The position numbers and the translations under genes were made by a program. From Oculatella sp. LEGE 06141 (GTDB lineage: Bacteria > Cyanobacteriota > Cyanobacteriia > Elainellales > Elainellaceae), in the NCBI RefSeq assembly GCF_015207605.1, contig NZ_JADEWO010000003.1, positions 62,001-126,000 on the forward strand: a DNA stretch of 64,000 nucleotides. Reading direction: 5' to 3'. The notes under the pieces were generated by a model. That model was given only the letters and a program-made list of their open reading frames with translations, did no database searches and was not told the DNA's origin. How positions within the stretch are numbered: the first letter of the stretch is position 1; every line of letters begins with the position of its first letter. Positions 25,328-35,112 of the stretch are shown one piece after another.

Positions 25328-27199
25328 ATGACTATCTATAAACGGAGCAAACACCAGGTTAGAGGCAAACGCCGGAGCCATACTGCAATTCAAGTGGTTT
25401 TGGGGGCAACCTTTTTCTTCGTTGTACCCTTCACCCATTTCAGCGCATTAGGACAGATCGGTCCGATCCGAGACTTTCTGCCGTCCGAATTAGGCCGATT
25501 CGATATCCGCCCACCTGAACTCAGCAATTTTTTAGACTCAGATACGACAGGAGTGGAACGAGGTGATGTGAGGCTCGATGGGCGCTATCTCTTCACGATC
25601 GCGGCTCGCGTCAATGCTCCCACCTCAGTTTCAGTTGAGCAACGGGTCGCTACCGTTGAAAGCCGACTGCAACGGATTCTCGATAGTGACTTTGATCCAG
25701 ACACCTTAGAAGTTACGGTCGAAGAAGTTAGTTCCGAAACCGCTGATGCCCAAACCATTACACAGCCCGTCATCTACGCTACCTATGACAGCATTGAAGA
25801 ACCGTTAGAAATTCTCACCATCACTTATCTGGATGCAACCGTGAATGGTACGGATGCGGCAAGCAGTTTAGCACAGGTATTCAGCACCCTGATTGAGGAA
25901 GCGCTAATCAGAGCACAAGCCGAGCGGCAACCCGCGTTTCTGCGGCGACAAGGACTGGTTGCGGGTGGCGTTATTTTAACCCTGGGCGTTGGCAGCCTCA
26001 TTATTACGGCGTTTCAACGGCGGCTACAAACGGAACGCCGTAACCTCGACAGCCAGTTTCGAGCGGATACCGTTCGCCTATCTAGCACTACCGAATCGGC
26101 AGATGCTGTCATGACGGCACTACTGCAACAGCAGATGGCTATTCGTCAGCGGCTTAGCGTCAATGATATTCAACGGCGTTTAGCCCAAGTAAGCCAACTG
26201 ATTATCTGGAGTGGCGGTCTTTTCTTTGCCCTGGGGCTTTTTCCCTACACGCGTCTTCTACAGCCCATTATCATTACGCTCATTCGTTACCCTATCCGCA
26301 TTCTGGGTGTGGTTTTAGGCACTTACTTAACGGTTCGGTTCAGCGCTGTTCTGGTCGATCGCTTTTTTTGGGTGTTACAGAACAGCACCAGCTTTTCGAC
26401 AGACGCTCCTCAACGGCTCGTGTTGCGATTTTCCACCTTCTCAAGAGTGGTAAAAGCAAGCAGTGCTGTAATCCTGGTGGGAATTGGCTTTATCACTGCA
26501 CTTGCGGTAATTGGCATTGAAGTTGGCCCACTGCTGGCCGGTGCTGGAATCGTGGGTGTGGCTATTTCATTTGCCTCTCAAAGCTTAGTCAAAGACATCA
26601 TTAACGGCTTCTTTATCTTGCTAGAAGACCAGTACGGCGTGGGTGATGTGATCGTTGTAGATGAGGTTGCAGGGTTGGTCGAAAACCTGAACCTGCGGAT
26701 TACCCAACTGCGAAACGAAGAAGGGCGTTTAATTACCATTCCCAACAGTGCGATTACGATCGTCCAGAACCTATCAAAGGAATGGTCGCGGGTGGATTTG
26801 ATGATCAACGTTGGCCATAGTGCCAACATTGATGACGCGCTGGAGTTGATCAACCGCGTTGCCAAAGAGATGAGCCGCGATCGCCTCTGGAAGGAACTCA
26901 TTCTCGAATCACCGTCTCTATTGGGAGTTGAGAAGCTCGATCATACGGGCGCAACGGTGCGGCTGTGGATCAAAACTCGACCCTTAAAACAGTGGGATGT
27001 AGCCCGTGAATATCGTCGCCGTCTCAAGATTGCCTTTGATGAAGCAGGTATTCCAATTGGAATTCCCCAACAGTCGCTCATGTTTACAAGCTCGCTGGAT
27101 CTCAAGGGCGAACTGAAAAATGCGATCGCCAGTAACGGCTATTCAGAACCGAAGGACTTGAAACGGGCAGAGCAGCAACCAGACTCGTTTAAGCCGTAG
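25328..27199 (+). CDS. MscS-family mechanosensitive channel
   Basis: About 623 residues. An N-terminal hydrophobic segment (VVLGATFFFVVPFTHF) probably acts as a signal peptide, and a periplasmic domain of about 170 residues follows. Four or so membrane helices lie at about 210-410. The pore helix and beta domain carry the MscS signature (GAGIVGVAISFASQSLVKDI, then NGFFILLEDQYGVGDVI) and IPNSAITIVQNLS. Such channels release osmolytes on hypo-osmotic shock. ATG 25328 is preferred over TTG 25304; neither has a clear ribosome site. Confidence 0.92.
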   Translation: MTIYKRSKHQVRGKRRSHTAIQVVLGATFFFVVPFTHFSALGQIGPIRDFLPSELGRFDIRPPELSNFLDSDTTGVERGDVRLDGRYLFTIAARVNAPTSVSVEQRVATVESRLQRILDSDFDPDTLEVTVEEVSSETADAQTITQPVIYATYDSIEEPLEILTITYLDATVNGTDAASSLAQVFSTLIEEALIRAQAERQPAFLRRQGLVAGGVILTLGVGSLIITAFQRRLQTERRNLDSQFRADTVRLSSTTESADAVMTALLQQQMAIRQRLSVNDIQRRLAQVSQLIIWSGGLFFALGLFPYTRLLQPIIITLIRYPIRILGVVLGTYLTVRFSAVLVDRFFWVLQNSTSFSTDAPQRLVLRFSTFSRVVKASSAVILVGIGFITALAVIGIEVGPLLAGAGIVGVAISFASQSLVKDIINGFFILLEDQYGVGDVIVVDEVAGLVENLNLRITQLRNEEGRLITIPNSAITIVQNLSKEWSRVDLMINVGHSANIDDALELINRVAKEMSRDRLWKELILESPSLLGVEKLDHTGATVRLWIKTRPLKQWDVAREYRRRLKIAFDEAGIPIGIPQQSLMFTSSLDLKGELKNAIASNGYSEPKDLKRAEQQPDSFKP

Positions 27200-27224
27200 C
27201 GGCGTCTGGCTATCTAACCAGCAG

Positions 27225-27257
27225 CGTAGAGACTTGACGATTGGCCAAGTCTCTACG
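27225..27257. terminator. Bidirectional hairpin terminator
   Basis: CGTAGAGACTTG (27225-27236) and CAAGTCTCTACG (27246-27257) form a perfect 12-pair stem with a nine-base loop between convergent mscS-like and argD genes. T tracts are short. Confidence 0.75.
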
Positions 27258-27264
27258 GCACCAG

Positions 27265-28527
27265 CTACACCGCAGCAAACGCCCGTTCAAGCGCCTGTAA
27301 TGCCTGGTCAACCTCGCTCTCTGATACAATCAGCGGCGGCACGAACCGCACCACTTTTGGCCCAGCCGGAACTAGCAATAATCCCTCAGCCATCGCTGCT
27401 TTAACCACATCACCTGAGGTTAAGGCCACATCAGGGTTAAGCACCATACCATTGATCAGTCCCCAGCCCCGAACGGCAACAACTTGGTCGGAATGCGATT
27501 GGGCGATCGCTTTTAACCCTGCCCTTAGCTGCTCACCCCGTGCCTGCACATTAGCCAACAGGTTCTCCTGTTCCAGCAGTTGGCATACGCTCAGTGCGAC
27601 CCCTGCTGCAAATGGATTACCACCAAACGTGCTGGCATGGTCACCCGGTTGAAACACATCGCAAAACGACTTACACAGCAACGCGCCAATCGGGATGCCA
27701 CCCCCCAGTCCCTTCGCAGAGGTGAAAATGTCGGGTTCAATTCCCAACTGTTCATATCCCCAGTAGCGGCCTGAACGCCCCATCCCAACCTGAACTTCAT
27801 CCAGAATCAGCAAAATGCCTTTTTCATCGCAGATTTGTCGAATTCGCTGGAAATAAGCCTGATCACCAGGACAAACGCCCCCTTCCCCTTGCAACGCCTC
27901 CAGCATAATGGCGGCTACCTGCCGCTCATCGCTATCGAGCTGGGCGATCGTGGCTTCCAATGCGGCAATATCGTTGTACGGAACGTATGCAAAACCTGGC
28001 ATCAACGGGTCAAAATTCTTTTGATACTTCGGCTGCCCCGTTGCGGTAATAGTTGCCAGCGTTCGTCCGTGGAAGCTGGCATGAGCCGTGAGAATCACCG
28101 GATGTTGAATTCCCAAAACGGTATGGGCATATTTGCGAGCCAGCTTGATTGCACTCTCATTGGCCTCAGCCCCCGAGTTACAAAAGAAAGCGCGATCGGC
28201 ACACGAATGCTGTACCAGCCACTGCGCCAGTTGGCCTTGCTCCTGGATGTAGTACAAATTTGAGACATGATGCAGCGTTTGAATTTGCCGAGTGACTGCC
28301 TCCACCATCACGGGATGGGCGTGCCCCAAGGTGCAAGTAGCAATCCCAGCTACAAAGTCCAGGTACTCGCGTCCTTCCGTATCCCAAACTCGACATCCCG
28401 CCCCTCGCTCTAACACCAACGGGAATCGAGCATAGGTCGCCATGACGTATGCATCAAAGTCGGCTGGTGTGAACGGAGAGGAAGGGGTTGCTACAGAGGG
28501 GACTTGAACGAGTGTGTCTGGACTCAC
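27265..28527 (-). CDS. argD: Acetylornithine aminotransferase
   Basis: 420 residues, class-III PLP aminotransferase of arginine biosynthesis, converting N-acetylglutamate semialdehyde to N-acetylornithine. Visible features are YLDFVAGIATCTLGHAHP, FFCNSGAEANESAIKLAR, LDEVQVGMGRSG, the PLP-binding Lys in TSAKGLGGGIPIGA and STFGGNPFAAGVAL. The N-terminal 25 residues are a typical variable extension. It is monocistronic here; the convergent neighbour is the MscS gene. Confidence 0.92.
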   Translation of the reverse strand: MSPDTLVQVPSVATPSSPFTPADFDAYVMATYARFPLVLERGAGCRVWDTEGREYLDFVAGIATCTLGHAHPVMVEAVTRQIQTLHHVSNLYYIQEQGQLAQWLVQHSCADRAFFCNSGAEANESAIKLARKYAHTVLGIQHPVILTAHASFHGRTLATITATGQPKYQKNFDPLMPGFAYVPYNDIAALEATIAQLDSDERQVAAIMLEALQGEGGVCPGDQAYFQRIRQICDEKGILLILDEVQVGMGRSGRYWGYEQLGIEPDIFTSAKGLGGGIPIGALLCKSFCDVFQPGDHASTFGGNPFAAGVALSVCQLLEQENLLANVQARGEQLRAGLKAIAQSHSDQVVAVRGWGLINGMVLNPDVALTSGDVVKAAMAEGLLLVPAGPKVVRFVPPLIVSESEVDQALQALERAFAAV

Positions 28528-28778
28528 TGGCTATTCCTCATGTCAAAAAGGGCACTGCAAAAGGAGCAACGTATCTAAACCTGTTCTAATTTGGGTTCAA
28601 ACAAACCGTTTCCTTTAAAGCTAAATCTTAGGGCAGTTTTTTCGATACGGCTACGGCTCCTGCAACCGTTTTGTGCCTCGAATACCGTAAAAGTGGGCTG
28701 AAATGGCTACGGTTTGCTGGACAATGTCATGATTTAGCCAAATTGGCTGTATCTCAACGGCACGCTACAGCCATTGGG

Positions 28779-29084
28779 TTACGGCTTCTGTTTCGATTTT
28801 TGGTTCGATCGCTGCTCAAATCGAAATAGCCACACCATCAGTGCTACGACTCCAATCTGTAAGGCAAAGTTAGGGAAGGCCGCATTTACGTCCCGTCCAG
28901 CCAGCAGTTGCATCAAGAAGATAAAGGCTCCAATTAACCCAGAGGCACCAAAGGCCGCATAGATGAACTGTCGTAACCCTCGATATGGTGCTTTCAGTTC
29001 TGCCTTAAGCCGAGCATAATCGTCGGGGCTTAACTGACTTGCCCTGGTTGGTTTGGGCGACTGGTTGGGCGTTGAATCTTTCAT
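28779..29084 (-). CDS. DUF3493 (LPA1/Rep27-like) small membrane protein
   Basis: 101 residues. A conserved RLKAELKAPYRGLRQFIYAA segment leads into two membrane helices (GASGLIGAFIFLMQLLA and IGVVALMVWLFRFE). This is DUF3493, a cyanobacterial and plastid family linked by the plant/algal LPA1/Rep27 proteins to photosystem II assembly or repair; that role is known from the family, not shown here. It lies about 60 bases downstream of the Ser/Thr kinase gene on the same strand. Confidence 0.88.
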   Translation of the reverse strand: MKDSTPNQSPKPTRASQLSPDDYARLKAELKAPYRGLRQFIYAAFGASGLIGAFIFLMQLLAGRDVNAAFPNFALQIGVVALMVWLFRFEQRSNQKSKQKP

Positions 29085-29143
29085 GGAATGCGTTGATACC
29101 TGTTGCGGCTACCTTCTTGTAGCTTAGGGCAGCCATACAGTCT

Positions 29144-30790
29144 TTACCACAATCCTCGTTTGCCGCTGGGATGAACCGTGGCCCAGTTCGTTCGGGCGGT
29201 GGCGAGCTGCTCATCCGATATTTTTGCCCCAGTCAGGTCAGAGCCGCATAAGTTAGCCCCCCGCAAGTTGGCGTGACTGAGGTAGGCATAGCTCAAATCT
29301 GCCCCTCGCAAATCTGCCCCTTGCAGATCGGCATGGCTCAGATATGCCCGTGCCAGGTTGGCATTCTTGAGAACGGCCTGGTTTAAGCTAGCGCGACCGA
29401 AATCGGCGTTAAACAGGTTAGCGCCCTGAAAATTGGCCTTTTGCAGCTTAGATTGATGGAAATTAGCGCCCGCTAAGCCCGCCCGTTGCAGATTTAGCAA
29501 GCTGAGGTCATGGGAGGTGAAATCTCGCTGCCCTTTGCCGTAGGCCAGCAGCACATCGCCCGCCCCAAGTTTTGGCATTAATGTGGTGGAGCCCGTCGAG
29601 TCGCCGCCGGAGGAACTCGATCGCAGCGTTGTTGGCTGCAAGGCTGTAGATCGGGAGGTAGAGGAGGGCAGCCCGTGGGCGATCGCACGGCGACGGGGCG
29701 AACCTGGCTGTAAACTCGTTGCCTCAGACGATGACTTTGACTGCCTTGCTCGAATGGCCGCTGCCATGCGGGCTGAAGGGGATGAGTGAGAAGAGCTGGG
29801 CAGCGAATCATCGATCGTGCCAGCAGAATGGAAGTCGCTTGCATGGGAGCGGCTGGCTTGCGTCACCATACTTTGAGCCAAACTATCCAGATACGGTTCC
29901 AGATCTAAGGCTCGAAGCACCTCGCCCGCATTCTGGTAGCGATGGCGAACGGATACCTCCAGCATTTTACGCAGCACAGCCGCAAAATGATCGCTGACCT
30001 GGACATAGTCTTGCCAGATCATTTCTCCGGTAGAGGGGTCGTAATCTAAATCCTTGGGGGATTTGCCGGTCAACAAGTAGATACAAGTAACCCCCAATGC
30101 ATAGAGGTCGCTGGCATACACCGGACGCATTGCCATCTGCTCTGGAGGGGCATAACCTGGAGTACCGATGGCATACGCTGTGAGTGCGGTTTGCTCGGTA
30201 GCCCCGGCTCGTTCTGGGTTGACTTGGTCTTTGACTGCGCCAAAGTCGATTAAAACCAGCTTTTTGTCTTGAGTGCGGCGAATTAAGTTGGCCGGTTTGA
30301 TGTCTCGATGAATCACCTGCTGGCTGTGGATATATTGCAACATCGGCAGGAGTTCGCTCAAAAATTGCTTGACTCCTGTTTCACTAAACGGCCCAGACCG
30401 CTTAACTTCTTGTTGCAGGGTAGAACCACTGATATATTCTTGAACCAGGTAAAACTCCTGGTTGGCCTCAAAGTAATCCAAGAGGCGAGGCACCTGAGGA
30501 TGGTTGCCAATTTTACCCAGCGTCTTAGCTTCTCGCTTAAATAGCTCCCGTGCCATTTGCAACACGTGCGGCGATGGAGCGGCTGGACGAAGCTGCTTAA
30601 TTACACAATAGGGGCTACCGGGAAGCGCCTCGTCTTTAGCGAGGAATGTCGCTCCAAAACCGCCATGCCCTAAAGATTGGAAGACACGGTAGCGATCGCG
30701 CAATAGTAAGCTGCCACCGCAAGCCTGGCATAGCTCAGTGTGGACTAAGTTCTCTGGATTGGGACAAGCTGGATTCAAGCAGTAGCTCAT
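29144..30790 (-). CDS. spkB: Ser/Thr protein kinase with N-terminal Cys motif and pentapeptide repeats (SpkB-like)
   Basis: 548 residues. A four-Cys knuckle (Cys4, Cys9, Cys21, Cys24) precedes a Hanks-type kinase domain (about 33-295) with the glycine loop LGHGGFGATF, VIKQLR, HRDIKPANLIR and DFGAVKD. A Ser/Thr-rich linker with an RRRAIAHG stretch follows, then about 13 pentapeptide repeats (about 430-535, LSHADLQGADLRGADLSYAY). This architecture is that of Synechocystis SpkB, linked to oxidative stress and needing its Cys motif. It may phosphorylate FHA ligands, but no target is shown here. Confidence 0.9.
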   Translation of the reverse strand: MSYCLNPACPNPENLVHTELCQACGGSLLLRDRYRVFQSLGHGGFGATFLAKDEALPGSPYCVIKQLRPAAPSPHVLQMARELFKREAKTLGKIGNHPQVPRLLDYFEANQEFYLVQEYISGSTLQQEVKRSGPFSETGVKQFLSELLPMLQYIHSQQVIHRDIKPANLIRRTQDKKLVLIDFGAVKDQVNPERAGATEQTALTAYAIGTPGYAPPEQMAMRPVYASDLYALGVTCIYLLTGKSPKDLDYDPSTGEMIWQDYVQVSDHFAAVLRKMLEVSVRHRYQNAGEVLRALDLEPYLDSLAQSMVTQASRSHASDFHSAGTIDDSLPSSSHSSPSARMAAAIRARQSKSSSEATSLQPGSPRRRAIAHGLPSSTSRSTALQPTTLRSSSSGGDSTGSTTLMPKLGAGDVLLAYGKGQRDFTSHDLSLLNLQRAGLAGANFHQSKLQKANFQGANLFNADFGRASLNQAVLKNANLARAYLSHADLQGADLRGADLSYAYLSHANLRGANLCGSDLTGAKISDEQLATARTNWATVHPSGKRGLW

Positions 30791-31458
30791 GCGGTATCAC
30801 TCGCTTTGTCGATCGCCTGGTGTCGTTGGTCACAGCGTTAGCTTTTCGACACCCTATTGTAATTATCCTTCCAACAAAGGCGAGTTGAAGCGCCATTCTT
30901 GCGGGAAATCTCTTAAAGAGTTGCTAAAGATAACGTCGTATTCGTTTAAGGCGGGATGAATGCCGATAAATTCACGGGGCGGCACTGCATTAGATAACAC
31001 CATGACTGAGCAATGTGGATGAATCTGAACGCGATCGATCAACGCTCGCATTCTTGATTGTTCAAACTTCTATCCCATTTCAGGCGGAGGTGGGCGATGG
31101 GTCAGACCCCCTGTTCACCCAGTTCAGTAGGTGATGCAAGCCCACGAATGGTTTTGGGAGCTATTTGGAGGCAGGAAATAACTAAATTCCCTGACGCTCA
31201 ATTCACCTTTCGTCCGGAGTTTCTTTGCTCAGGACATCTAAAGGTATAGATTTCTGACAAATTTTAAGGGCGATCGCCGCTGAAACAATGCAATCAAGCA
31301 ATCCGTAGAGATTTGTAAATACTGGTGGGGTGCCGATGGTTTGGAGAGTAGGCGATCGCCCTGCTGCTATCGACTCAAACCTGAAGCAATGAACATTGAG
31401 CGATAGAATTGATGAGGCAAACCAGAACGATTAAGAGCAACCGAGGGGAAAACGAGCG
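30791..31458. other. Long divergent spacer between spkB and pheT
   Basis: 668 bases. It holds one doubtful minus-strand frame (30863-31051) and a plus-strand frame (31058-31249) that I reject. A pair of 12-base inverted HIP1-containing words (31267-31278 and 31351-31362) is probably coincidental. The end carries the pheT ribosome site region (GAGGGG). Confidence 0.5.
30863..31051 (-). CDS. Possible small hypothetical protein, doubtful
   Basis: A 62-residue frame with protein-like composition (MVLSNAVPPREFIGIHPALN, then EYDVIFSNSL). It has no recognisable family and no good ribosome site. It lies in the spkB upstream spacer and may be a remnant or chance frame. Confidence 0.3.
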   Translation of the reverse strand: MRALIDRVQIHPHCSVMVLSNAVPPREFIGIHPALNEYDVIFSNSLRDFPQEWRFNSPLLEG

Positions 31459-33942
31459 GTGCGTATCTCTTTAAATTGGCTACGGGAATTAGTAGACATT
31501 GCAATGACCCCAGAAGAGTTAGCTGACGCGCTAACGATGGCCGGGTTTGAAGTAGAGGAGATTGAAGACCGCCGCACCTGGGCTGATGGGGTTGTCGTTG
31601 GCAAGGTGATAAGCCGAGACCCCCACCCCAACGCTGATAAGCTGAGCGTTTGTCAGGTTGATATCGGGGCAGATACTCCCTCCACGATTGTGTGTGGGGC
31701 GGCCAACGTCAAAGCCAACATCTACGTACCGGTGGCAACGATTGGCACCTATTTGCCCAAGATTGATCTTAAAATCCGCCCCCGCAAGCTGCGAGATGTG
31801 CCGTCGGAAGGCATGATTTGCTCTCTGGCTGAAGTTGGGTTAGAGAAAGACTCTGACGGAATTCACATTTTTCCGCACGCTACGCTTCAGGTGGGCAGCG
31901 ATGCCCGTCCGCTGTTGGGCTTAGATGATGTTGTGCTGGATCTGACCTCAACAGCCAACCGCGCTGATGCTTTGAGCATGGTTGGGGTGGCTAGGGAAAT
32001 TTCTGCCATTACAGGCGCAACCTTACGCCTGCCAGAGATTGCCGAGAGTTCGGTTCAGCCGGAGTCGGTGGTGTTGTCGGTTAAGGTGGCAGAACCTCAA
32101 GCGTGTCCTATTTATATTGGCACTCTAATTGAGAATCTTAAGATTGGCCCCTCCCCGGAGTGGTTGCAGCGGCGGCTACAGGCAGCAGGTACCCGCTCGA
32201 TCAATAACATTGTGGACATCACAAACTATGTGATGTTGGAGTGGGGGCAGCCGCTCCATGCGTTTGACTTCGATCGCCTCAAATCTGAGACGGGCAGCAA
32301 GACGTTAACCATTGGTGTACGGTTTGCCCATGCTGGAGAAACGCTGACAACGTTAGATAGTCAAACCCGGACGCTGACTGAGCAAACGTTGCTGATTACC
32401 GCCAACGACCAGCCAGTTGCCCTTGCTGGAGTAATGGGGGGAGAAACAACGGAGGTGTATGGCGATACCAGGAACTTAATGCTGGAAGCGGCGTTGTTTG
32501 ACTCGGCGGCAATTCGGCGTTCTGCTCGATCCCAAGGATTACGAACCGAGGCATCGGCTCGGTATGAGCGTGGGGTCAATCAGGTTGAACTGAGTGTGGC
32601 CTGTCGGCGGGCGCTGCAACTCTTTTCTGAATTGGCTGGTGGGGTGGTTGGTGTACAGGCGATCGCCGATGCAACCGCAGGCCAAGCCGCAGCGACTCGC
32701 ACTATTGAGCTACGGCTAGAGCGAGTTAACCAGGTGTTAGGCCCAATTGATCTAAGTACTGACGATCTTTCTCCGGTCTCTTCGACCAAAGACACAGATG
32801 ACGAAACGATTGGAGAACTGCAAGCAGAGGATATCGAGCGGATTCTTGCGGCATTGGGGTGCAGCCTCACCCCTGCTGCCCAAGAGCATGTTTGGACGGT
32901 AACAGTGCCGCCGTATCGCTATCGAGATCTAGAGCGCGAGATTGACTTAATTGAAGAGATTGCGCGGCTCTACGGCTACAACAATTTCTGTGACACGCTG
33001 CCCAGTAAAACAGAACCGGGTTATCTCACGGTTGAAGAATCGCTAACGCGCAATTTGCGGGCAGCCTTACGGGCAGTGGGTTTAACAGAGGTGATGCATT
33101 ATTCGCTGGTGAAGGCGGAAGCGGAAAACCAAATTACGCTGGCCAATCCGCTCTTTGTTGAATACTCTGCCCTGCGGACTGAGCTACTGACTGGCTTGAT
33201 CGATGCGTTTCAGTACAACTTAGAACAGGGCAACGGTTCGCTAAATGCCTTTGAAATTGGGCGCGTTTTTTGGCGGGAAGAAGATGGGCTAAACGAGACT
33301 GATATTGTTGCTGGCATTATGGGTGGCGATCCTGGCCAGGGTCGATGGGTTCGCAGTGGCCGTGAACAGCCGATGTCCTGGTTTGAGGCCAAGGGGATGC
33401 TGGAAAGCGTGTTTGTGCGCCTGGGGTTAGAGGTTGAGTATCAGCCCGATCGCCGCAATTCACAGTTGCATCCTGGACGCACCGCATCGTTGTGGGTGCG
33501 AGGTAGTCGGCTGGGTACGTTTGGTCAACTGCACCCGTCGCTACGGCAGCAGCGAGGATTGCCAGACGAAGTATATATCTTCGAGATGAACCTGGATGTG
33601 ATTCTGGATCAGCTCGATCAGGACACGTTGTTGGCACCGACTTTCAAGCCTTACTCAACCTATCCCCCCTCCGATCGCGACATTGCTTTCTTTGCGCCTA
33701 TGCAGGTATCGGTTGCAGAACTGGAGCGGCTGATTAAAAAGGCCGGTGGCTCCTTGCTGGAGTCGGTGGAGCTGTTCGACGAATACCGAGGCGAAAACGT
33801 TCCCGAAGGCAAACGCAGTTTGGCGTTTCGGTTAGTGTATCGGGCGGGCGATCGCACCTTGACCGATGAGGACGTTGAACCGATTCATCAAAACGTTCGG
33901 GATGCGCTGATCGAAAAGTTCAGTGTGGTTCCCAGAAGTTAA
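31459..33942 (+). CDS. pheT: Phenylalanyl-tRNA synthetase beta subunit
   Basis: 827 residues. The beta chain pairs with PheS in an alpha2beta2 enzyme charging tRNA-Phe. The order is an N-terminal segment ([12 protein letters not shown]), an OB-fold tRNA-binding domain (about 40-155, [20 protein letters not shown]), the B3/B4 editing domain (about 215-390), B5 (about 450-520), the core, and a C-terminal FDX-ACB anticodon-binding domain (about 735-825, [16 protein letters not shown]). GTG 31459 gives the family N-terminus. pheS is not in this window, so the subunits are encoded apart, as in many cyanobacteria. Confidence 0.97.
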   Translation: MRISLNWLRELVDIAMTPEELADALTMAGFEVEEIEDRRTWADGVVVGKVISRDPHPNADKLSVCQVDIGADTPSTIVCGAANVKANIYVPVATIGTYLPKIDLKIRPRKLRDVPSEGMICSLAEVGLEKDSDGIHIFPHATLQVGSDARPLLGLDDVVLDLTSTANRADALSMVGVAREISAITGATLRLPEIAESSVQPESVVLSVKVAEPQACPIYIGTLIENLKIGPSPEWLQRRLQAAGTRSINNIVDITNYVMLEWGQPLHAFDFDRLKSETGSKTLTIGVRFAHAGETLTTLDSQTRTLTEQTLLITANDQPVALAGVMGGETTEVYGDTRNLMLEAALFDSAAIRRSARSQGLRTEASARYERGVNQVELSVACRRALQLFSELAGGVVGVQAIADATAGQAAATRTIELRLERVNQVLGPIDLSTDDLSPVSSTKDTDDETIGELQAEDIERILAALGCSLTPAAQEHVWTVTVPPYRYRDLEREIDLIEEIARLYGYNNFCDTLPSKTEPGYLTVEESLTRNLRAALRAVGLTEVMHYSLVKAEAENQITLANPLFVEYSALRTELLTGLIDAFQYNLEQGNGSLNAFEIGRVFWREEDGLNETDIVAGIMGGDPGQGRWVRSGREQPMSWFEAKGMLESVFVRLGLEVEYQPDRRNSQLHPGRTASLWVRGSRLGTFGQLHPSLRQQRGLPDEVYIFEMNLDVILDQLDQDTLLAPTFKPYSTYPPSDRDIAFFAPMQVSVAELERLIKKAGGSLLESVELFDEYRGENVPEGKRSLAFRLVYRAGDRTLTDEDVEPIHQNVRDALIEKFSVVPRS

Positions 33943-33955
33943 CCCTCAGCCGACA

Positions 33956-33987
33956 AGGAGGGTATTTGCCTGGAGAGATACCCTCCT
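33956..33987 (+). terminator. Hairpin after pheT
   Basis: AGGAGGGTAT (33956-33965) pairs perfectly with ATACCCTCCT (33978-33987) around a 12-base loop, 13 bases past the pheT stop. It has no T run, so it may be a weak terminator or an attenuating structure before the next gene. Confidence 0.55.
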
Positions 33988-34033
33988 GTTCTATCTCACC
34001 GTCCACTCTTGTTCAATCGCTGCGACTGAATCT

Positions 34034-34303
34034 ATGCCGAAATATGTGATGTGGGGAAGCTATTGCGAGGACGTGCTGGAAAAGCGGGCACCACACCGTC
34101 AGGCACACTTAGATCGATTGGCTGCACTGAAACAGGCCGGGACGTTGATCACCCTTGGTCCTACTCAAGACCTGACTCAAGTGTTTGGCGTGTATGAAGC
34201 TGAGGATGAAACGGCTGTGCGTCGGTTCGTCGAAGATGACCCCTATTGGCAATATGGAATTTGGACGGAGTACAGCATCAAAGAATGGATTCAAGCTTTC
34301 TAA
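34034..34303 (+). CDS. YciI-like small protein
   Basis: 89 residues of the YciI/DGPF-type ferredoxin-like fold: KYVMWGSYCEDVLEKRAPHR, then HLDRLAALKQAGTLITLGPT, then FVEDDPYWQYGIWTEYSIKE. The conserved His-Asp pair in the first helix region suggests an enzyme, but the reaction is unknown. The frame is open upstream to 33923 into the end of pheT; ATG 34034 gives the family start. Its stop is one base from the stop of the convergent cobK-like gene. Confidence 0.85.
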   Translation: MPKYVMWGSYCEDVLEKRAPHRQAHLDRLAALKQAGTLITLGPTQDLTQVFGVYEAEDETAVRRFVEDDPYWQYGIWTEYSIKEWIQAF

Positions 34304-34304
34304 C

Positions 34305-35105
34305 TCACTGGCTCCTGGCATCGAGTGCGAGTACCTGCTTGCAAAATGTTAATGCTGTCTGTAAGTTGCTGGTTTGGTGTGGGTAGGCGATCGCCGGACG
34401 ATCCACAATCACTAGCTTGACTCCCAGTGCAGCCGCCACCTGCCGTTTCACCGCTTCTCCACCGGCAACACCCGATGCCTTGGTAACCACGGTTGAAATG
34501 TGCCACTGTTGCCACAGCGCCGTTTCTAGTTCAGCCACGATGGGTGGACGGATGGCAATCAGGCGATCGGGCGTAAAGCCTGCGGCCAGTGCCGCTTCTA
34601 GTGCCGTGGCGGATGGCAAAATTCGGGCAAACAAAGTCGCGGCCTGCTGCCAGGGCTGAAACTGTTGTAAGCGGCGGTAGCCCATCGTCAACAGTACCCG
34701 TTCACCTTGAAGCACATGGCTGGCAAGCAACGCATCAACGGTTTCAAAGTGCTGTACCTCTGAATCGGCGGGTTCCTGCTCGTTCCAGCTTTGCCGTTCG
34801 TAGCGAAGATAGGGAAGGTGGTGGGTCGTGGCGGCTGCGATCGCCAATTCTGACACCGCTGCTGCAAAGGGATGGGATGCATCTAAAATAGCGCTAACCC
34901 GCTGCAATTTCAGGAATGAAGCCATCTGTTCTGCGGTCAGGGTGCCCACCCAAATCCGCAAGCCTGGAACCGATGGATAAAGCGATCGCGCCTGTTCTGT
35001 GGTAACGGTAACTACACAGGGAAGGTGAGCCTGCACGATCGCCCTTGCAAGCTGAGCGCTTTCCTGCGTTCCACCAATGAGCCAAAGCGATGGGCGTGCC
35101 GCCAT
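34305..35105 (-). CDS. cobK: Precorrin-6A / cobalt-precorrin-6A reductase
   Basis: 266 residues. CobK/CbiJ reduces (cobalt-)precorrin-6A with NADPH in corrin-ring synthesis. Features are SLWLIGGTQESAQLARAIV at the N-terminus, ILDASHPFAAAVS, YLRYERQSW, LLTMGYRRLQQF, and VTKASGVAGGEAVKRQVAAA near the end. ATG 35105 is used because the frame upstream is reached only through TTG. It begins seven bases after the stop of the upstream methyltransferase, so the two are probably co-transcribed. Confidence 0.93.
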   Translation of the reverse strand: MAARPSLWLIGGTQESAQLARAIVQAHLPCVVTVTTEQARSLYPSVPGLRIWVGTLTAEQMASFLKLQRVSAILDASHPFAAAVSELAIAAATTHHLPYLRYERQSWNEQEPADSEVQHFETVDALLASHVLQGERVLLTMGYRRLQQFQPWQQAATLFARILPSATALEAALAAGFTPDRLIAIRPPIVAELETALWQQWHISTVVTKASGVAGGEAVKRQVAAALGVKLVIVDRPAIAYPHQTSNLQTALTFCKQVLALDARSQ

Positions 35106-35112
35106 GAGGGGG

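Noticed and set aside
31058-31249. 63-residue plus-strand frame upstream of pheT
   Set aside because: No ribosome site, no homology recalled and low-quality composition.
31267-31362. 12-base inverted words AGGGCGATCGCC and GGCGATCGCCCT
   Set aside because: Both are extensions of the very frequent HIP1 octamer, so pairing is expected by chance.
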